DNA of 64,000 nt from Urophycis tenuis (GCA_036785325.1 JAXIVH010000155.1:211001-275000), one strand, 5' to 3'; shown: positions 50,902 through 62,763, numbered from the stretch's first letter. Notes: generated by a model from the letters alone, not told the origin. Made by a program: numbers and translations.

Positions 50902-53900
50902 ATGAGAGCTCATAAAAAAACCCACTTGCTCATATGTGTATGCTTATTTTTGTTCTCTTTATCTTCACATATGTCTTCAACAGGTTCCTTCTCTTGTAGG
51001 ACAAAGAGACAATTTAATCTGAATGGAATGCATAAATTTGGGGATATTATTCTAGGAGGGATCTTTGAGATGAACTTTTTCACTGCATTTTCTGAACTGT
51101 ATTTTACTTCAGAACCACATGATCCCATCTGCCATGGGTGAGTCCATCTTGCATCAAGGATCAATATTTACCATCCAATGACAATTGAGCTAATACACAT
51201 ATTTTGTATTATTACTCGTTTTTTTTTTTTAGCTTTGATATTCTAGGTTTCAGACAAGCCCAGACCATGGCCTTTGCCATTGATGAAATTAACAGAAACT
51301 CCAAACTGCTTCCGAATATATCGCTGGGATACAGTCTATATGATAGCTGCAGCAAACTAGGGATCTCATTCCGAGCAGCCCTGTCTATGACCAGTGGCAG
51401 AGGAGAGCCGTTTCAATTGAGAGACAACTGTTATGGGAATCCTCCTGTGTTTGGTATTGTGGGAGATTCTTCTTCAACACGTACTATTGCCATTTCTAGT
51501 ATCCTAAGCTTGTACCGTTTACCAATGGTAAGTCAAATGTCAGAAAAGGCTTGGTTGTCATTACCTTTCAAATTATTAATCTGAAATAATCAAATTGAAG
51601 GTGAAGTTATAAAGATAGGCCTTGACAATAATTTGTATCTTTGCTTTTGACAGGTGAGTTATTTTGCCACATGTTCCTGTCTGAGTGATAGGAGGCAGTT
51701 CCCATCATTTTTTAGAACTATTCCAAGTGACGCATTTCAGGTAGTTTTAATTACCACAGGAACATTATTTGTCTGCATGAATCAAGCCTTGAAGATCAAG
51801 TTGATATGTGAATGACATTCTGAAACAAATGTTAAATGTTCCAAACTATATTTTTGTTTTTAACTGTTGATCCAGGTGCGAGCTATGCTCCAGATTCTGA
51901 GGAGTTTTGGCTGGACTTGGTTTGGCCTGTTGATCAGTGATGATGACTACGGACACCATGCTGCCCGATCCTTCCAGTCAGACCTGGCCCAGTCTGGTGG
52001 AGGCTGTCTGGCTTATCTAGAGGTTCTGCCGTGGGGAAACGATGTGGCTGAACTACAGAGGATTGTTGGCATCATGAACAAGTCCACATCCCGTGTAGTT
52101 ATTGTTTTCGCACATGAGAGCAACATGCTTAATCTCATGGAAGAGGTTCATCATTTTATAGGATATACTATTTTATTCATAAATGACAGACAATGCTGGT
52201 AGATAAGTGAAATTCAAAGTGAAAAGGACAAATATGTTTCAGTAGATGCATTATTGGAATGAACATTTAAAATCTAATTTACAGGTGGTAAAGCAGAATG
52301 TTACCAGACTACAGTGGATGGCCAGTGAAGCCTGGACTGCAGCCAAAGTGCTCCATACTCCCAGCTACATGCCTTTTCTTGCAGGCACATTGGGCATTGC
52401 CATCCGCCGAGGAGAGATACCAGGACTCAGGAATTTCCTACTGACAATACATCCTGACAATGACACACTTGGTAGCCAGGACACCTTGGTGCGGTTTCCA
52501 CCTTACAGTGATTCACAATCATTTTCCACACAATTTTGGGGAATATTTTCCAATGTATATGTGATTTCAATGCTATTTTTGGTTGATGTATTTCCCCCTC
52601 CATTAGGTGAAACAGTTCTGGGAAAATGTTTTTCAGTGTAAGTTTACATCCCCTCATGGCGAGTTATTGGATGGATCCACTTCAGAAAGACCATGTACAG
52701 GGAATGAGGTTCTTAGGAATATCAAGACTGAATTCCTGGATCTATCTAACCTCAGGCCAGAATATAATGTGTACAAGGCTGTATATGCCCTGGCACATGC
52801 CCTTCAGGACATGCTGCAGTGTGTTTCAGGGAGGGGGCCTTTCAAAGGACAAACCTGTGCCAATTTACAAAGACTAGCACCATGGCAGGTATTCAATTTA
52901 AAATCAGCTGTATTACTGTATTTGTCAATGATGTTGAAAAATCAATGGTAAGCAATAACTTTCACTGCTATTTTTGTTCCCTACAGATTTTATATTACTT
53001 GGGAAGGGTAAATTTCACAACAGGTTTTGGTGACCAAGTGTCATTTGATGAGAACGGGGATGCTTTACCAATCTATGATGTGATGAACTGGATATGGCAC
53101 CCAGATGGAAGCACAGAGGTTCAAAATGTGGGAGAGGTCAAAGAATTGGCGTCTAAAGTTGATCATCTTTTTCTCGATGAAGACAAAATATTTTGGAATT
53201 TTGAATCAAAAAAGGTCTGAAAGATAACTATTGCCTGTGACATGTATTTATTATACTGTTTTTAAATATTCTTCATACAATTAAATTATTCTTCCCTTAG
53301 CCTCCCAAGTCAGTGTGTAGTGAGAGCTGTCCCCCAGGCACCCGCATGGCCAGAAAGAAGGGTGAACCTGTCTGCTGCTTTGACTGCATGCCTTGTTCAG
53401 AAGGAAAGATTAGCAATGAGACAGGTTTGCATGCAAAACATACAGTATATACAGTACACATTGATTGGACACATATTACTTTAACCAACAAAACTATTGT
53501 TTGTTAGATTCAACAGAATGTACCAGCTGTCAAGAGGATTTTTGGTCCAACCCCCAACGTGATCACTGCATTCCCAAAAGCATGGAATTCCTTTCCTACT
53601 TGGAACCCCTGGGAATCTCCTTGACCACTGCTTCATTATCTGGCACACTTTTATGCACCATTGTTATTGGAGTCTTCGCCTATCACCGTACCACTCCAGT
53701 AGTTAGGGCCAACAACTCAGAGCTTAGCTTTCTCATTCTGCTATCACTCAAACTATGCTTTTTGTGCTCCTTACTTTTCATTGGTCACCCAAGGCTGTGG
53801 ACTTGCCAGTTGAGGCATGCAGCCTTTGGGATTAGCTTTGTTCTATGTGTCTCGTGTATCCTGGTGAAGACCATGGTAGTTCTGGCGGTATTTAAGGCCT

Positions 53901-54421
53901 CAAAACCAGGTGGTGGTGGTAGCCTTAAGTGGTTTGGGGCAATTCAACAGAGAGGGACTGTTGTATTTCTAACTCTAATACAAGCAGCCATTTGTACAAC
54001 CTGGCTTGTGTCTTCCTCACCAACTCCTCATAAAAACACACATTATCACAATGACAAGATCATTGTTGAGTGTCTAATCGGATCCAGAGTTGGATTTGGA
54101 GTTTTACTAGGCTATATTGGCATACTGGCCATTCTCAGCTTCTTACTGTCATTCTTTGCACGCAATCTGCCAGATAACTTCAATGAGGCCAAGTTTATCA
54201 CCTTCAGCATGCTGGTCTTCTGTGCTGTTTGGATAGCTTTTATCCCAGCATATATCAACTCCCCTGGTAAATATGCAGATGCTGTAGAGGTATTTGCCAT
54301 TCTAGCTTCAAGTTTTGGGCTGTTACTGGCTCTATTTGGACCAAAGTGTTACATAATTCTCCTTAAGCCTGAGCAAAACACAAAAAAAAATGTAATGGGA
54401 CGAGGCACACCAAGATCATAG
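50902..54421 (+). CDS. V2R/OlfC-like class C receptor A5
   Basis: Intact subfamily A receptor. Exons: 50902-51137, 51233-51527, 51654-51740, 51876-52145, 52285-52488, 52607-52888, 52987-53214, 53301-53424, 53508-54421; 2640 bp, 879 aa. Exon 1 has one extra codon (FSELYF) compared with A1, and exon 5 is one codon shorter than in A2 (GSQDTL before the junction). The Venus-flytrap domain has GDSSST and VSYFATC; the linker has [12 protein letters not shown]; the 7TM exon ends [13 protein letters not shown]. It is the intact counterpart of pseudogene A3. Its 5' end faces B3. Confidence 0.93.
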
Positions 54422-54710
54422 AAAAGCATGATTGAGTTAAATGTGAATAGACTTAGTCGGTATATTCTAAATGTTTAAAACATTACCAACATCAAATATA
54501 AATGTTTTATAGACCTATTAATGACATAGTTGATCAACATAATATGAATAAATCGTGTATTCAACATTCCCATGAAAATTGTTTTTATTTTTATTCATTT
54601 ATGCAGACTTGATGTTGATGTTTCTGCATGCTAATCTAAAAGGCAAACACTTAATATTGTAGCCCACAGGTACCAACTGCTTAACCTGGGGTTTCTCAAA
54701 TAAGATGGTG

Positions 54711-54728
54711 CTGCCCCCTAGTGGGCAG
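54711..54728. promoter_or_regulatory. CTCF-like motif downstream of A5
   Basis: CTGCCCCCTAGTGGGCAG, identical to 41387-41404. It lies about 290 bp after the A5 stop and about 640 bp before the A6 start, between two genes transcribed in the same direction. Confidence 0.5.
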
Positions 54729-54774
54729 TACCAAGTGGGGTTGTTAAGACTTAAATGGTACCTATGTACCTAGG

Positions 54775-54975
54775 GTATGGCAGAGCAAGTCAGGGGTAGA
54801 GTATTACCGCAGCTCAAATAGGGCAAGCAAAGTTATGAAAGACCAGGGCAGGGTGGACTACGATAGTGTAGGAGAGGGTAGAATAGACCAATAAAGGGCA
54901 GCTCAATTGAGGTAGGGTAAGATATGGCAGAGCTGAGCAGGGTCGACCAGGGTAGAGTGGGGCAGGGTGATGGCT
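54775..54975. repeat. Degenerate AGGGTAGAG/CAGGGT minisatellite
   Basis: Many short variants of AGGGTAGR, GGCAGAGC and CAGGGTGG with strong purine strand bias over about 200 bp. It is absent from the A3/A4 junction, where a deletion begins near the same place. Confidence 0.65.
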
Positions 54976-55024
54976 AACATACTATAGAAGAACAGAGAAC
55001 ACGATGCCATTACATCTGTGCAGT

Positions 55025-55039
55025 ACTACCATCTAGTGG
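55025..55039 (-). promoter_or_regulatory. CTCF-like motif upstream of A6
   Basis: The minus strand reads TCCACTAGATGGTAG, almost the same as upstream of A1 and at a similar distance (about 330 bp) from the start codon. Confidence 0.35.
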
Positions 55040-55216
55040 ACATCTCACAATCCAATAATTGGCAATGCAAAGTCACAATGATGGTTAATGACATTATTTT
55101 CTGACTCAAGTGCATCTGTAAACATCACATGGCTCAACATACAGTAGATGCAGGACAATAATTAATATTAATGGCTGTTATTACCTCAACACATTTCAGT
55201 TACATCCCCCAAATGT

Positions 55217-55295
55217 CTTGCCATTCCTGATAGGCATTTACAATCTTAAACAATGATGTAATCTAAAAAAGGGTTGGCAATAGACTGGTATAAAT
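55217..55295 (+). promoter_or_regulatory. Subfamily A promoter module of A6
   Basis: TTGCCATTCCTGATAGGC, CAATGATGTAATCT and GGCAATAGACTGG, with a slightly altered TATA box (TATAAAT) at 55289-55295, 65 bp before the ATG. Confidence 0.7.
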
Positions 55296-55353
55296 TAAAG
55301 TGTTTCATACATACTTTAGTTTGTGAAAGTTGGGGTCAGATTGGACGGCTGTC

Positions 55354-58300
55354 ATGAGAGCCCATAAAGAATCACACTTGCTTATATGTGTGTGTTTATT
55401 TTTCTTCTCTTTCTCTCATTTGTCTTCAACAGGTCCCTTCTCTTGTAGGTCAAAGAGACAATTTAATCTGAATGGAATGCAAAAGTTTGGGGATGTTATT
55501 CTAGGGGGGATCTTTGAGATAAACTTTTTTGCTGCTTTTTCTGAAAAATTTACCTCAGAGCCAAAAGATCCCATCTGCTCTGGGTATGTCTAGCATTGTG
55601 TTGATCATTGCTATTTAACTATTCACAAACTACAATTGTATTTGTATTCAAATCATTTGAATTATTATCACTATTATTGTTTCAGCTTTGATCCTGTAGG
55701 TTTCAGACAGGCACAGACCATGGCCTTTGCCATTGATGAAATCAACAGAAATTCCAAACTGCTTCCTAATATATCGCTGGGATACAATCTTTATGATAGC
55801 TGCGGGAAACTAGGGATCTCGTTCCGAGCAGCCCTGTCTATGACCAGTGGCAGAGGAGAGCCATTTCAATTAAATGACAGGTGCATGAGGAATCCTCCCG
55901 TGCTAGGAATTGTGGGAGATTCTTCCTCAACACGTACCATTGCTGTTTCTAGCGTGGTAAGCTTGTACAGGGTACCAATGGTAAGTTGGCACAAATGTTG
56001 TAATCAGACAAAGCATCTGGTTGTTATTGCTTTTAAAGTTACTAATATTTCATATTAAATAAACAATTCAAATTGAAGCAGATGGATAAAAACATATTTC
56101 TATGTTCAGGTGAGTTATTTTGCCACATGTTCCTGTCTGAGTGACAGGACACGTTTCCCATCCTTCTTTAGAACTATTCCAAGTGATGCATTTCAGGTAG
56201 ACAGCCTTCCTTACTCGATAAATTATATTTGGATCCATAATGCTTTCTTTACATACATTGTCTGCATGAAACTTAAGGCTTTGAAATTATCAGAAGTAGA
56301 TAGATAGATAGATAGATATTGACATGTATGAAATGTTTCACCTTGATGGGTCACAAGCATGGGTCACATGTTATTTATTTTTCTTCAACCAGGTGCGAGC
56401 TATGCTCGAAATTCTAAAGCAGTTTAACTGGACTTGGTTTGGCCTGTTGATCAGTGATGATGACTATGGACTCCACGCTGCCCGATCCTTCCAGTCAGAC
56501 TTGGCCCAGTCTGGTGGAGGCTGTCTGGCTTATCTGGAGGTTCTGCCATGGGGAAGCGATGTGGCTGAACTACAGAGGATTGTTGGCATAATGAAGAAAT
56601 CCACATCACGTGTGGTTGTTGTTTTTGCACATCAAAGCAGCATGCTTAGTCTAATGCAAGAGGTAGATTATTTTGTATTTATGTATAACAAGGCTCGTTA
56701 AAATAAACTGAGTGAAGATCAAAGTGAAAGAATTTAAATAGATGCATTAAAAGGAATAAATTGGTGTGTGCAATCCAAACTACAGGTAGTAAAGCAGAAT
56801 GTTACAGGCCTACAGTGGATGGCCAGTGAAGCCTGGACTGCAGCCAAAGTGCTCCATATTCCCAGCTACATGCCTTTTCTGGCAGGAACTCTGGGCATTG
56901 CCATCCGCCGAGGAGAGATACCAGGACTCCGGGAATTCCTACTGAGAATTCGCCCTGACAATGACACACTCAGCAGCCAGGACAACAACTTAGTACGGGT
57001 TTCACCTTATAGATGTTTATATATCTTGTAGGAAAACTTTCCAATAAAAATGTGCCCCAATGTTACTTATTACCCCCTTATTTATGAATCTCCTTTCATT
57101 AGGTGAAGCAGTTTTGGGAGCACATATTTCAGTGTAAGTTTGTATCCCTTAGCAAGGAGGTGGAAGGGCAGGCTCGAGAAAGACTATGTACAGGGAATGA
57201 GGTTCTAAAGAATATAGACACTGAATTCCTGGATCTGTCGAACCTTAGGCCAGAGTACAATGTGTACAAGGCGGTATATGCCCTGGCACATGCCCTACAT
57301 GACATTCTGCAGTGTGTTCCAGGGAGTGGGCCCTTCCAAGGTAAAAGCTGTGCCAGTTTACAGGGACTAGAACCATGGCAGGTATGTTTCCAGTTCAATT
57401 GAATTATATTACTTTATTTTGCTGTGGTGTATTTATAAATGTAGATTTGAGAAATAAAGAATACATGTGTTCACTGTTCACTCTTTTTTTGTCTCCTACT
57501 TAAAGATTTTATATTACTTGCAAAGGGTTAACTTCACAACAGCCTTTGGTGATCAAGTGTCATTTGATGAGAATGGGGATGCTTTACCAATCTATGATGT
57601 GATGAACTGGATGTGGCTCCCAGATGGAAACACAGTGGTTCAAAATGTGGGAGAAGTCAAAGAATTGGCCTCAAAAACCATTGATCTTATGCTTGATGGA
57701 GACAAAATCTTTTGGAATTTTGAATCAAAAAAGGTCTGCTTACAACAAATGTACTGTTGGCGAGATCAAAATATTAAATGTACTTACTTAATGTAGGGTC
57801 TTTGGAAAAAAGTGTCTGCTAAATGCCCTAAATGTTAATGTTAAATATCTTTAATGCAATGCAATTTGCTTCTCCCTTAGCCTCCCAAGTCAGTGTGTAG
57901 TGAGAGCTGTCCCCCAGGCACCCGCATGGCCAGAAAGAAGGGTGAACCTGTCTGCTGCTTTGACTGCATCCCTTGTTCTCAAGGAAAAATTAGCAATGAG
58001 ACAGGTTTGTTTACAATACATATATTTAAATATTGAAAATCTGTTGTATATATATTGTCAAACACAATGACCAAGAAAATAAATATGACTTCCTGTTGTT
58101 AAGACTCCACAGAATGTACCAGCTGTCCAGAGGATTTTTGGTCTAACCTCCAGCGTAATGACTGTGTACCAAAAACCATGGAATTTCTTTCCTACTTGGA
58201 ACCCCTGGGAATCTCCTTGACCACTGCGTCATTATTTGGAGCACTTTTATCCATAATTGTTTTGGGAATCTTCACCAAGCATCGTACCACGCCAGTGGTT

Positions 58301-59017
58301 AGGGCCAACAACTCAGAGCTTAGCTTCCTCATTCTGCTGTCACTCAAATTATGCTTCTTATGCTCCTTGCTCTTCATTGGCCAACCAAGGCTGTGGACTT
58401 GTCAGTTGAGGCATGCAGCCTTTGGGATTAGCTTTGTTCTGTGCGTCTCATGTATCCTAGTGAAGACCATGGTAGTTCTGGCAGTGTTCAAGGCCTCCAA
58501 ACCAGGTGGTGGCAGTAATTTGAAGTGGTTTGGTGTAAAGCAACAGAGAGGGACTGTTGTATTTCTTACTTTAATTCAAGCAGCAATTTGTACAACCTGG
58601 CTTGCGTCTTCCTCACCAACCCCTCATAAAAACACACAGTACCACAATGACAGGATAATAGTTGAGTGTGTAGTTGGGTCGACAATTGGATTTGGAGTAT
58701 TACTAGGCTATATTGGTTTACTGGCTATTCTCAGCTTCTTGCTTGCTTTCTTGGCACGGAATCTACCAGATAACTTCAATGAGGCCAAAATGATCACATT
58801 TAGCATGTTGGTTTTCTGTGCTGTTTGGATAGCCTTCATTCCAGCTTATATAAACTCTCCTGGTAAATATGCAGATGCTGTAGAAGTATTTGCCATTCTA
58901 GCTTCCAGTTTTGGGCTGTTATTGGCCATATTTGGACCAAAATGTTACATCATTATACTGAAACCTGAGAAAAACACTAGAGAAGCTTTAATGGGACGAG
59001 GCACACCAAGATCATAG
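55354..59017 (+). CDS. V2R/OlfC-like class C receptor A6
   Basis: Intact subfamily A receptor. Exons: 55354-55583, 55686-55980, 56110-56196, 56393-56662, 56786-56992, 57103-57381, 57506-57733, 57881-58004, 58104-59017; 2634 bp, 877 aa, no stop. Exon 1 is one codon shorter than in A1 in the signal peptide. Domains as in A1: GDSSST and VSYFATC in the ligand domain, [12 protein letters not shown] and CCFDC in the linker, seven helices, and a tail ending [10 protein letters not shown]. Two acceptors are unusual: TTAAAG before exon 7 and GTTAAG before exon 9; both keep the frame. A (TAGA)n tract lies in intron 3 (about 56297-56318). It is the donor of the 5' half of the A4 hybrid. Confidence 0.92.
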
Positions 59018-59443
59018 AAATGTGGTTTTCTGATTAGGTTTCTCAAAGGATAGATTCAGTGCGTAGATTATATACATTATCTATGACATTCTATGATTAC
59101 ATAACTGTTTATTGTATTTCGAAATAATGTCTGATACATAATAAAAAACTGCAGTTCAATGCAACCCAGACCTGGACCCAAATCGGTTGACTAAAATAGC
59201 CAAAGAAAAATGTGTTTCTTGGCCAGTTTGGGCAAAAAAAATTTTGGGCAAAGAATTATTTCTGTGTAAAATGTAATGCTTTCCATACTGTCGTGTTCCA
59301 CACTTTGTAGAATGAATTCAAAGATACTTGCTTAACAGGCAATACGTTTATTGAACCATCACATAGACTGTATCCATTGAACTGCGCATATACGATAAAA
59401 GGGCTGAGTGCCCGGTGCGCGGTCACAACATTAGGACCCTTAC

Positions 59444-60641
59444 CAGGGACGTGCACAGGAGGGTTGCTCCGGTTGCTCAAGCCACTTCCCTTTTTCGTCC
59501 TCGACTCACGTTGCCCTTCCGAGGAAAAAAATAATAAAAATAAATTTTAAAAAAATGTTTTTTAAAACCGTATTTTTTAAATTCTGCATGCAGAATTTCA
59601 TGAATCGTCATTTCGAAAATCGTCACTCGAAACATTTCAAGTAAACGTAGCCTCATACACGATCGTGAAAGTCAGTAGGGGTAGGGCAAACTCTGTTTAC
59701 GTAGCTGCAGCGCTACACGCGACCGGCAACTGAGCCTGCATGATATTGCCTGCCTGTTACCAAAGAGATTGCTGCTGTCTTGTGAGACGACTGCCTTGTC
59801 GTTGTCGGAAAAGGTGAGTTTGAGATGTACTGTATAACAAACGAACAATCATCATCAAGTTTTATTAAATGGATTTAAATCTTCATAAATCCAGGCTCAG
59901 TTTGCCATGGAATGTTTAGCCTAAATAATCAGACAGCTACCTAGCTTTCAGACAAGCAGCCCCTTATCATGCTACTAAATTTGTAGGCAAACTAAGCTAC
60001 ATCTGCTAGCTGATAGTTAGTTTCTAACATTTCGTTTTAGCAAGATGAATGAATGATGGAACATGAATTCTTTCATTCAAAATGGTGAAATGCCTTAATC
60101 TTATCACTATTTTGGGTATTGTTGGTTATTGTTAAGTGAAACCGAAATGCCCACGGAAAAGAGGCGGATTCAGGAGAGAGAGAGACAACTTAGGGAGGCA
60201 GCAAAGGGGAGCACATCACTGCAGGGTTGGCTACGAAAAAAGCCAACCAGCAGGTGAGACAGACTTAAAGATGACACTGTGTAGGCTAATTGAGTGTGGT
60301 CAAGAGCGGCTGTCTGACCTCCTGCTATCCATAGAGAAGGACATAGCAATTGACAAAAAAGAGGTTCTGAAGATCTATACCGAAATGGTCCCTAATAGGC
60401 GGCTTCTCCTTTGAAGCTTTATAGGATATTCATGCATGTTATGTTTTTCTTCCTCAAGTAATGTTACTTGTTATGCATTATCATTAGTAGTAGTTATTTA
60501 GGTGATTGAGTGCTGTATTTCAGTGGTTTACTTATTTGTGGTAATATAGCCTGTGTTTTTTTTTTTTTTTTTTTGGGGGGGGGGGTTGCCCTTTTATCAG
60601 GTCAGAGCAACTGCCCCTCAAAAATCCTGTGCACGTCCCTG
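59444..60641 (+). mobile_element. Non-autonomous hAT element in the LTR
   Basis: 1198 bp, starting CAGGGACGTGCACAGGA and ending with its exact reverse complement. A perfect 8-bp target duplication ACCCTTAC flanks it (59436-59443, 60642-60649), and the intact LTR at the other end of the retrotransposon shows the empty site. Eight-base duplications and CAGGG ends are typical of hAT. It carries only the two ends of a transposase gene. Confidence 0.93.
60147..60414 (+). pseudogene. Remnant hAT transposase, N- and C-terminal ends joined
   Basis: From the ATG at 60147 a frame reads MPTEKRRIQERERQLREAA and ends near a GTGAGA splice-donor-like site at about 60254. A second piece to 60414 reads ERLSDLLLSIEKDIAID and ends near NRRLLL, resembling the last residues of TTF/ZMYM-type hAT transposases. 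The catalytic core between them is gone. Confidence 0.6.
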
Positions 60642-60700
60642 ACCCTTACCAACATTCTGAGGTGCCACTGGCATGCCTGACATTAAAGTCAAATGTTACA

Positions 60701-61070
60701 TCCCCCTCTTTTTGAAGGAAGAACAATGTAATGGATTGGGCTCAGTCCTAAGAACTAAAACTAAACAGTTGACTAACAGTTTTGGGGTCACTGTATCATG
60801 CAATGCATACGGTTTGAAATAAATTACTTGACATGACTTACACGTTCAGAATAATTTCTATTCATGTTACTTGAAACACTATGTTTGAACAATCAATCAC
60901 TATTGTAGCATAACCAACAGTATGACAAATGTTTCAACATTACCATGAACATTACATTTTCTTTTTTTTTTTCTTTCTTTTTTTAGATAGGGCAGCGATC
61001 CGCCTACACCCTTTACAATTCAAAGATTCAGGACAGATCTTGTTTTGACCTCTCGTCCTGACTTTGTGCG
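60701..61070. other. 3' internal region of the LTR element
   Basis: Between the end of the gag-pol frame and the 3' LTR. It has the polypurine tract next to the LTR and otherwise non-coding AT-rich sequence, probably the joint left by the pol deletion. Confidence 0.55.
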
Positions 61071-62057
61071 TTATGACTCTGTGTTTGAGATTTCTGGAGT
61101 GTGTGAGCCAGGTAAGTATGGTGTTTCTTCATGTGTGTGTTCTGTAAGTGGGTGTGGTGTTTCCTCTTGTGTGTGTTCTCTAGGTAAGTATGGTGTTGGT
61201 GCTGGATCAAGGTGAATTGTGCATTCTCCTGGGAAGAGCCCAATTCCTTTAAAGACATCCGAGAACTCTTCCTTTATGGATTTCTGATCCACTGCAGCAG
61301 TTACGGACAATACTAGTTTAATCAAGTCTAAATCTAGGCATGCATTTAAGCCCAGGACCGGTGGGGCCTTTGTGTCCACTATGTAAAAATCCAATGACAT
61401 GCCACGCTCTTTGTATGCACAAATTATTTTGCACGTGCCTTTGACATCAAGTGGCTGTCCTCCATATCCTGTCAGCATGCGTGCTGTGGGCTGTAGCTGC
61501 AGCCTACATGTCTCGTGCAACTGGTGGTACAGACTCAGGGGTATAACGTTAACTTGTGCACCATTTTCTAACTTAAATTTGATAATTGTGCCTTGTTTCC
61601 CCAGTTTAATATCGGCAAACGCCTGCTCAGAGTCTGATAAGTGTCCACGTTTAGTAATGGCATCAATAAACAGTTCATCTGTCTCACCGTTACTGTCTTG
61701 GTCATCGTTCACTGCATGAACTGATCTCCTGCTTGTGGATCTGCATACTTTCAAGTGGTTCAATTTGCCACATTTACCACATTGCTTGCCTCTAGCAGGA
61801 CAGTGTTCATTGTCTCTATGTGCTCGTCCTCCACAATATCCACAGTTCCTGCCATACGCTTGTCCTGCCCCAGCTACCTCCCAGTCTCTGTCCACTTTGT
61901 CTGGTTTGCGAGCTCCTCTCGTTGCCTCTCTGGCTGTGTGCTGCTGCTGCTGTCTGTGCACAGCGTGCACGACCTGCTCACGTGCGCAGCTGGTGGCCCC
62001 ATTTCCAATCGCGCGCCTCTGTGCTAATGCTAATTCGTGTGACCTAGCTATATCCAT
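61071..62057 (-). pseudogene. Gag C-terminus, protease and RT start of the LTR element
   Basis: A 328-codon frame. It holds two zinc knuckles (CGYCGGRAHRDNEHC and CGKCGKLNHLKVC), then a retropepsin-like segment with LENGAQVNVIP where an active enzyme has D(T/S)GA, so the catalytic Asp is lost. The beginning of an RT (FSDVFKGIGLFPG) follows, then low-complexity repeats (HTQEETP, HTHEETP) ending at 61071. It overlaps the gag frame out of phase at about 62044-62057, which marks a frameshift. A minisatellite of about 45-bp units at 61108-61197 underlies the repetitive tail. Confidence 0.8.
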
Positions 62058-62535
62058 AGTTGAGTGTTAAATCCGAGCCTACACTCAAAAGTTTCTCTCT
62101 GACTTTGGCTGATTGTATGCCAAATATAATATGGTCTCTGACCATTTCGTCCTCGTTTGCATAAGCACAGTTTTTCACAAGCAATTTTAACTCAGTGGCA
62201 AACTGTTCAAGGGTTTCGTTAGTACCCTGAACCTTCTCGTGAAACTTGTACCGGGCAAAGATGGTATTTTTTTTAGGCAATACGTATGCTTCATAACGAT
62301 CATAGTACGTTTTAAGCTCTTTTGCATCATCTGCTGTCAATGTCCAGGTATTAAAAATGTCTCTCCCCTTCTCACCAACCCAAAGAAGTAGGTAGCTGCA
62401 TTTTTCCGCCTGGTTTTTGCTCCAAAAGGGTCCCGAAAACATGAGCTCCACATGCTGCTTAAACTTCTTCCACTCTCCTGGCAAATTCTGAGATTCCCAG
62501 TTAATTTTCTGCGAGGGTACTCCAGCGACGTCCAT
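62044..62535 (-). pseudogene. Gag N-terminal part of the LTR element
   Basis: A 163-codon frame starting 17 bp inside the 5' LTR edge. It has the retrotransposon gag pattern with WKKFKQHVELMF and YYDRYEAYVLPKKN, followed by FARYKFHEKVQG and ETLEQFATELK. It ends after SDLTLN, where a frameshift separates it from the zinc-knuckle frame. Confidence 0.8.
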
Positions 62536-62552
62536 CCTCTATTCTGACACCA

Positions 62553-62758
62553 TGTCGTGTCCCACACTTTGTAGAATGAATTCAAAGATACTTGCTTAAC
62601 AGGCGATATGTTTATTGAACCGTTACATAGACTGTATCCATTGAACTGCGCATATACGATAAAAGCGCTGAGTGCCCGGTGTGCGGTCACAACATTAGGA
62701 CCCTTACCAACATTCTGAGGTGCCACTGGCAAGCCTGACATTAGAGTCAAATGTTACA
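62553..62758 (-). repeat. 5' LTR of the gypsy-type element
   Basis: A 206-bp direct repeat; the minus strand starts TGTAACATTTGAC and ends GGGACACGACA. An AATAAA signal lies about 62 nt before its end. The other LTR is at 59289-60700. Confidence 0.9.
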
Positions 62759-62763
62759 CATAC

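Larger units (their letters stand above)
54422..55216. other. Intergenic region A5/A6
   Basis: The A5 3' flank, the CTCF-like motif (54711-54728), a degenerate purine-rich minisatellite (54775-54975) and the A6 upstream region with a second CTCF-like motif (55025-55039). No exon is seen. Confidence 0.55.
42971..57365. repeat. Tandem duplication unit, right copy
   Basis: Homologous to 27765-42970: A2-like 3' half and flank, B3, divergent spacer, A5 and the 5' part of A6. Gene order and orientation are the same in both units. This copy retains three intact genes. Confidence 0.85.
59289..60700 (-). repeat. 3' LTR of the gypsy-type element, split by hAT
   Basis: The same LTR as 62553-62758, about 206 bp once the inserted hAT element and its target duplication are removed. 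A modest number of substitutions separate the two LTRs, so the insertion is not very recent. Confidence 0.9.
59289..62758 (-). mobile_element. Ty3/gypsy-type LTR retrotransposon, internally deleted, with nested hAT
   Basis: Bounded by two LTRs with TG...CA ends and flanked by a perfect 5-bp target duplication CATAC (59284-59288, 62759-62763). Read on the minus strand: 5' LTR 62553-62758, a primer-binding-like TGGTGTCAGAATAG directly after it, gag, zinc knuckles, protease-like region, a short start of RT, then a purine tract AAAAAGAGGGGGA at about 60701-60713 and the 3' LTR. Most of pol (RT core, RNase H, integrase) is missing, so it cannot move by itself. The 3' LTR is split by a hAT element. 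It landed in the 3' flank of a former B gene. Assignment to gypsy rests on gag and protease resemblance. Confidence 0.9.

Noticed and set aside
61399..62070. Plus-strand frames over the retrotransposon
   Set aside because: Antisense to the zinc-knuckle gag-pol frame.
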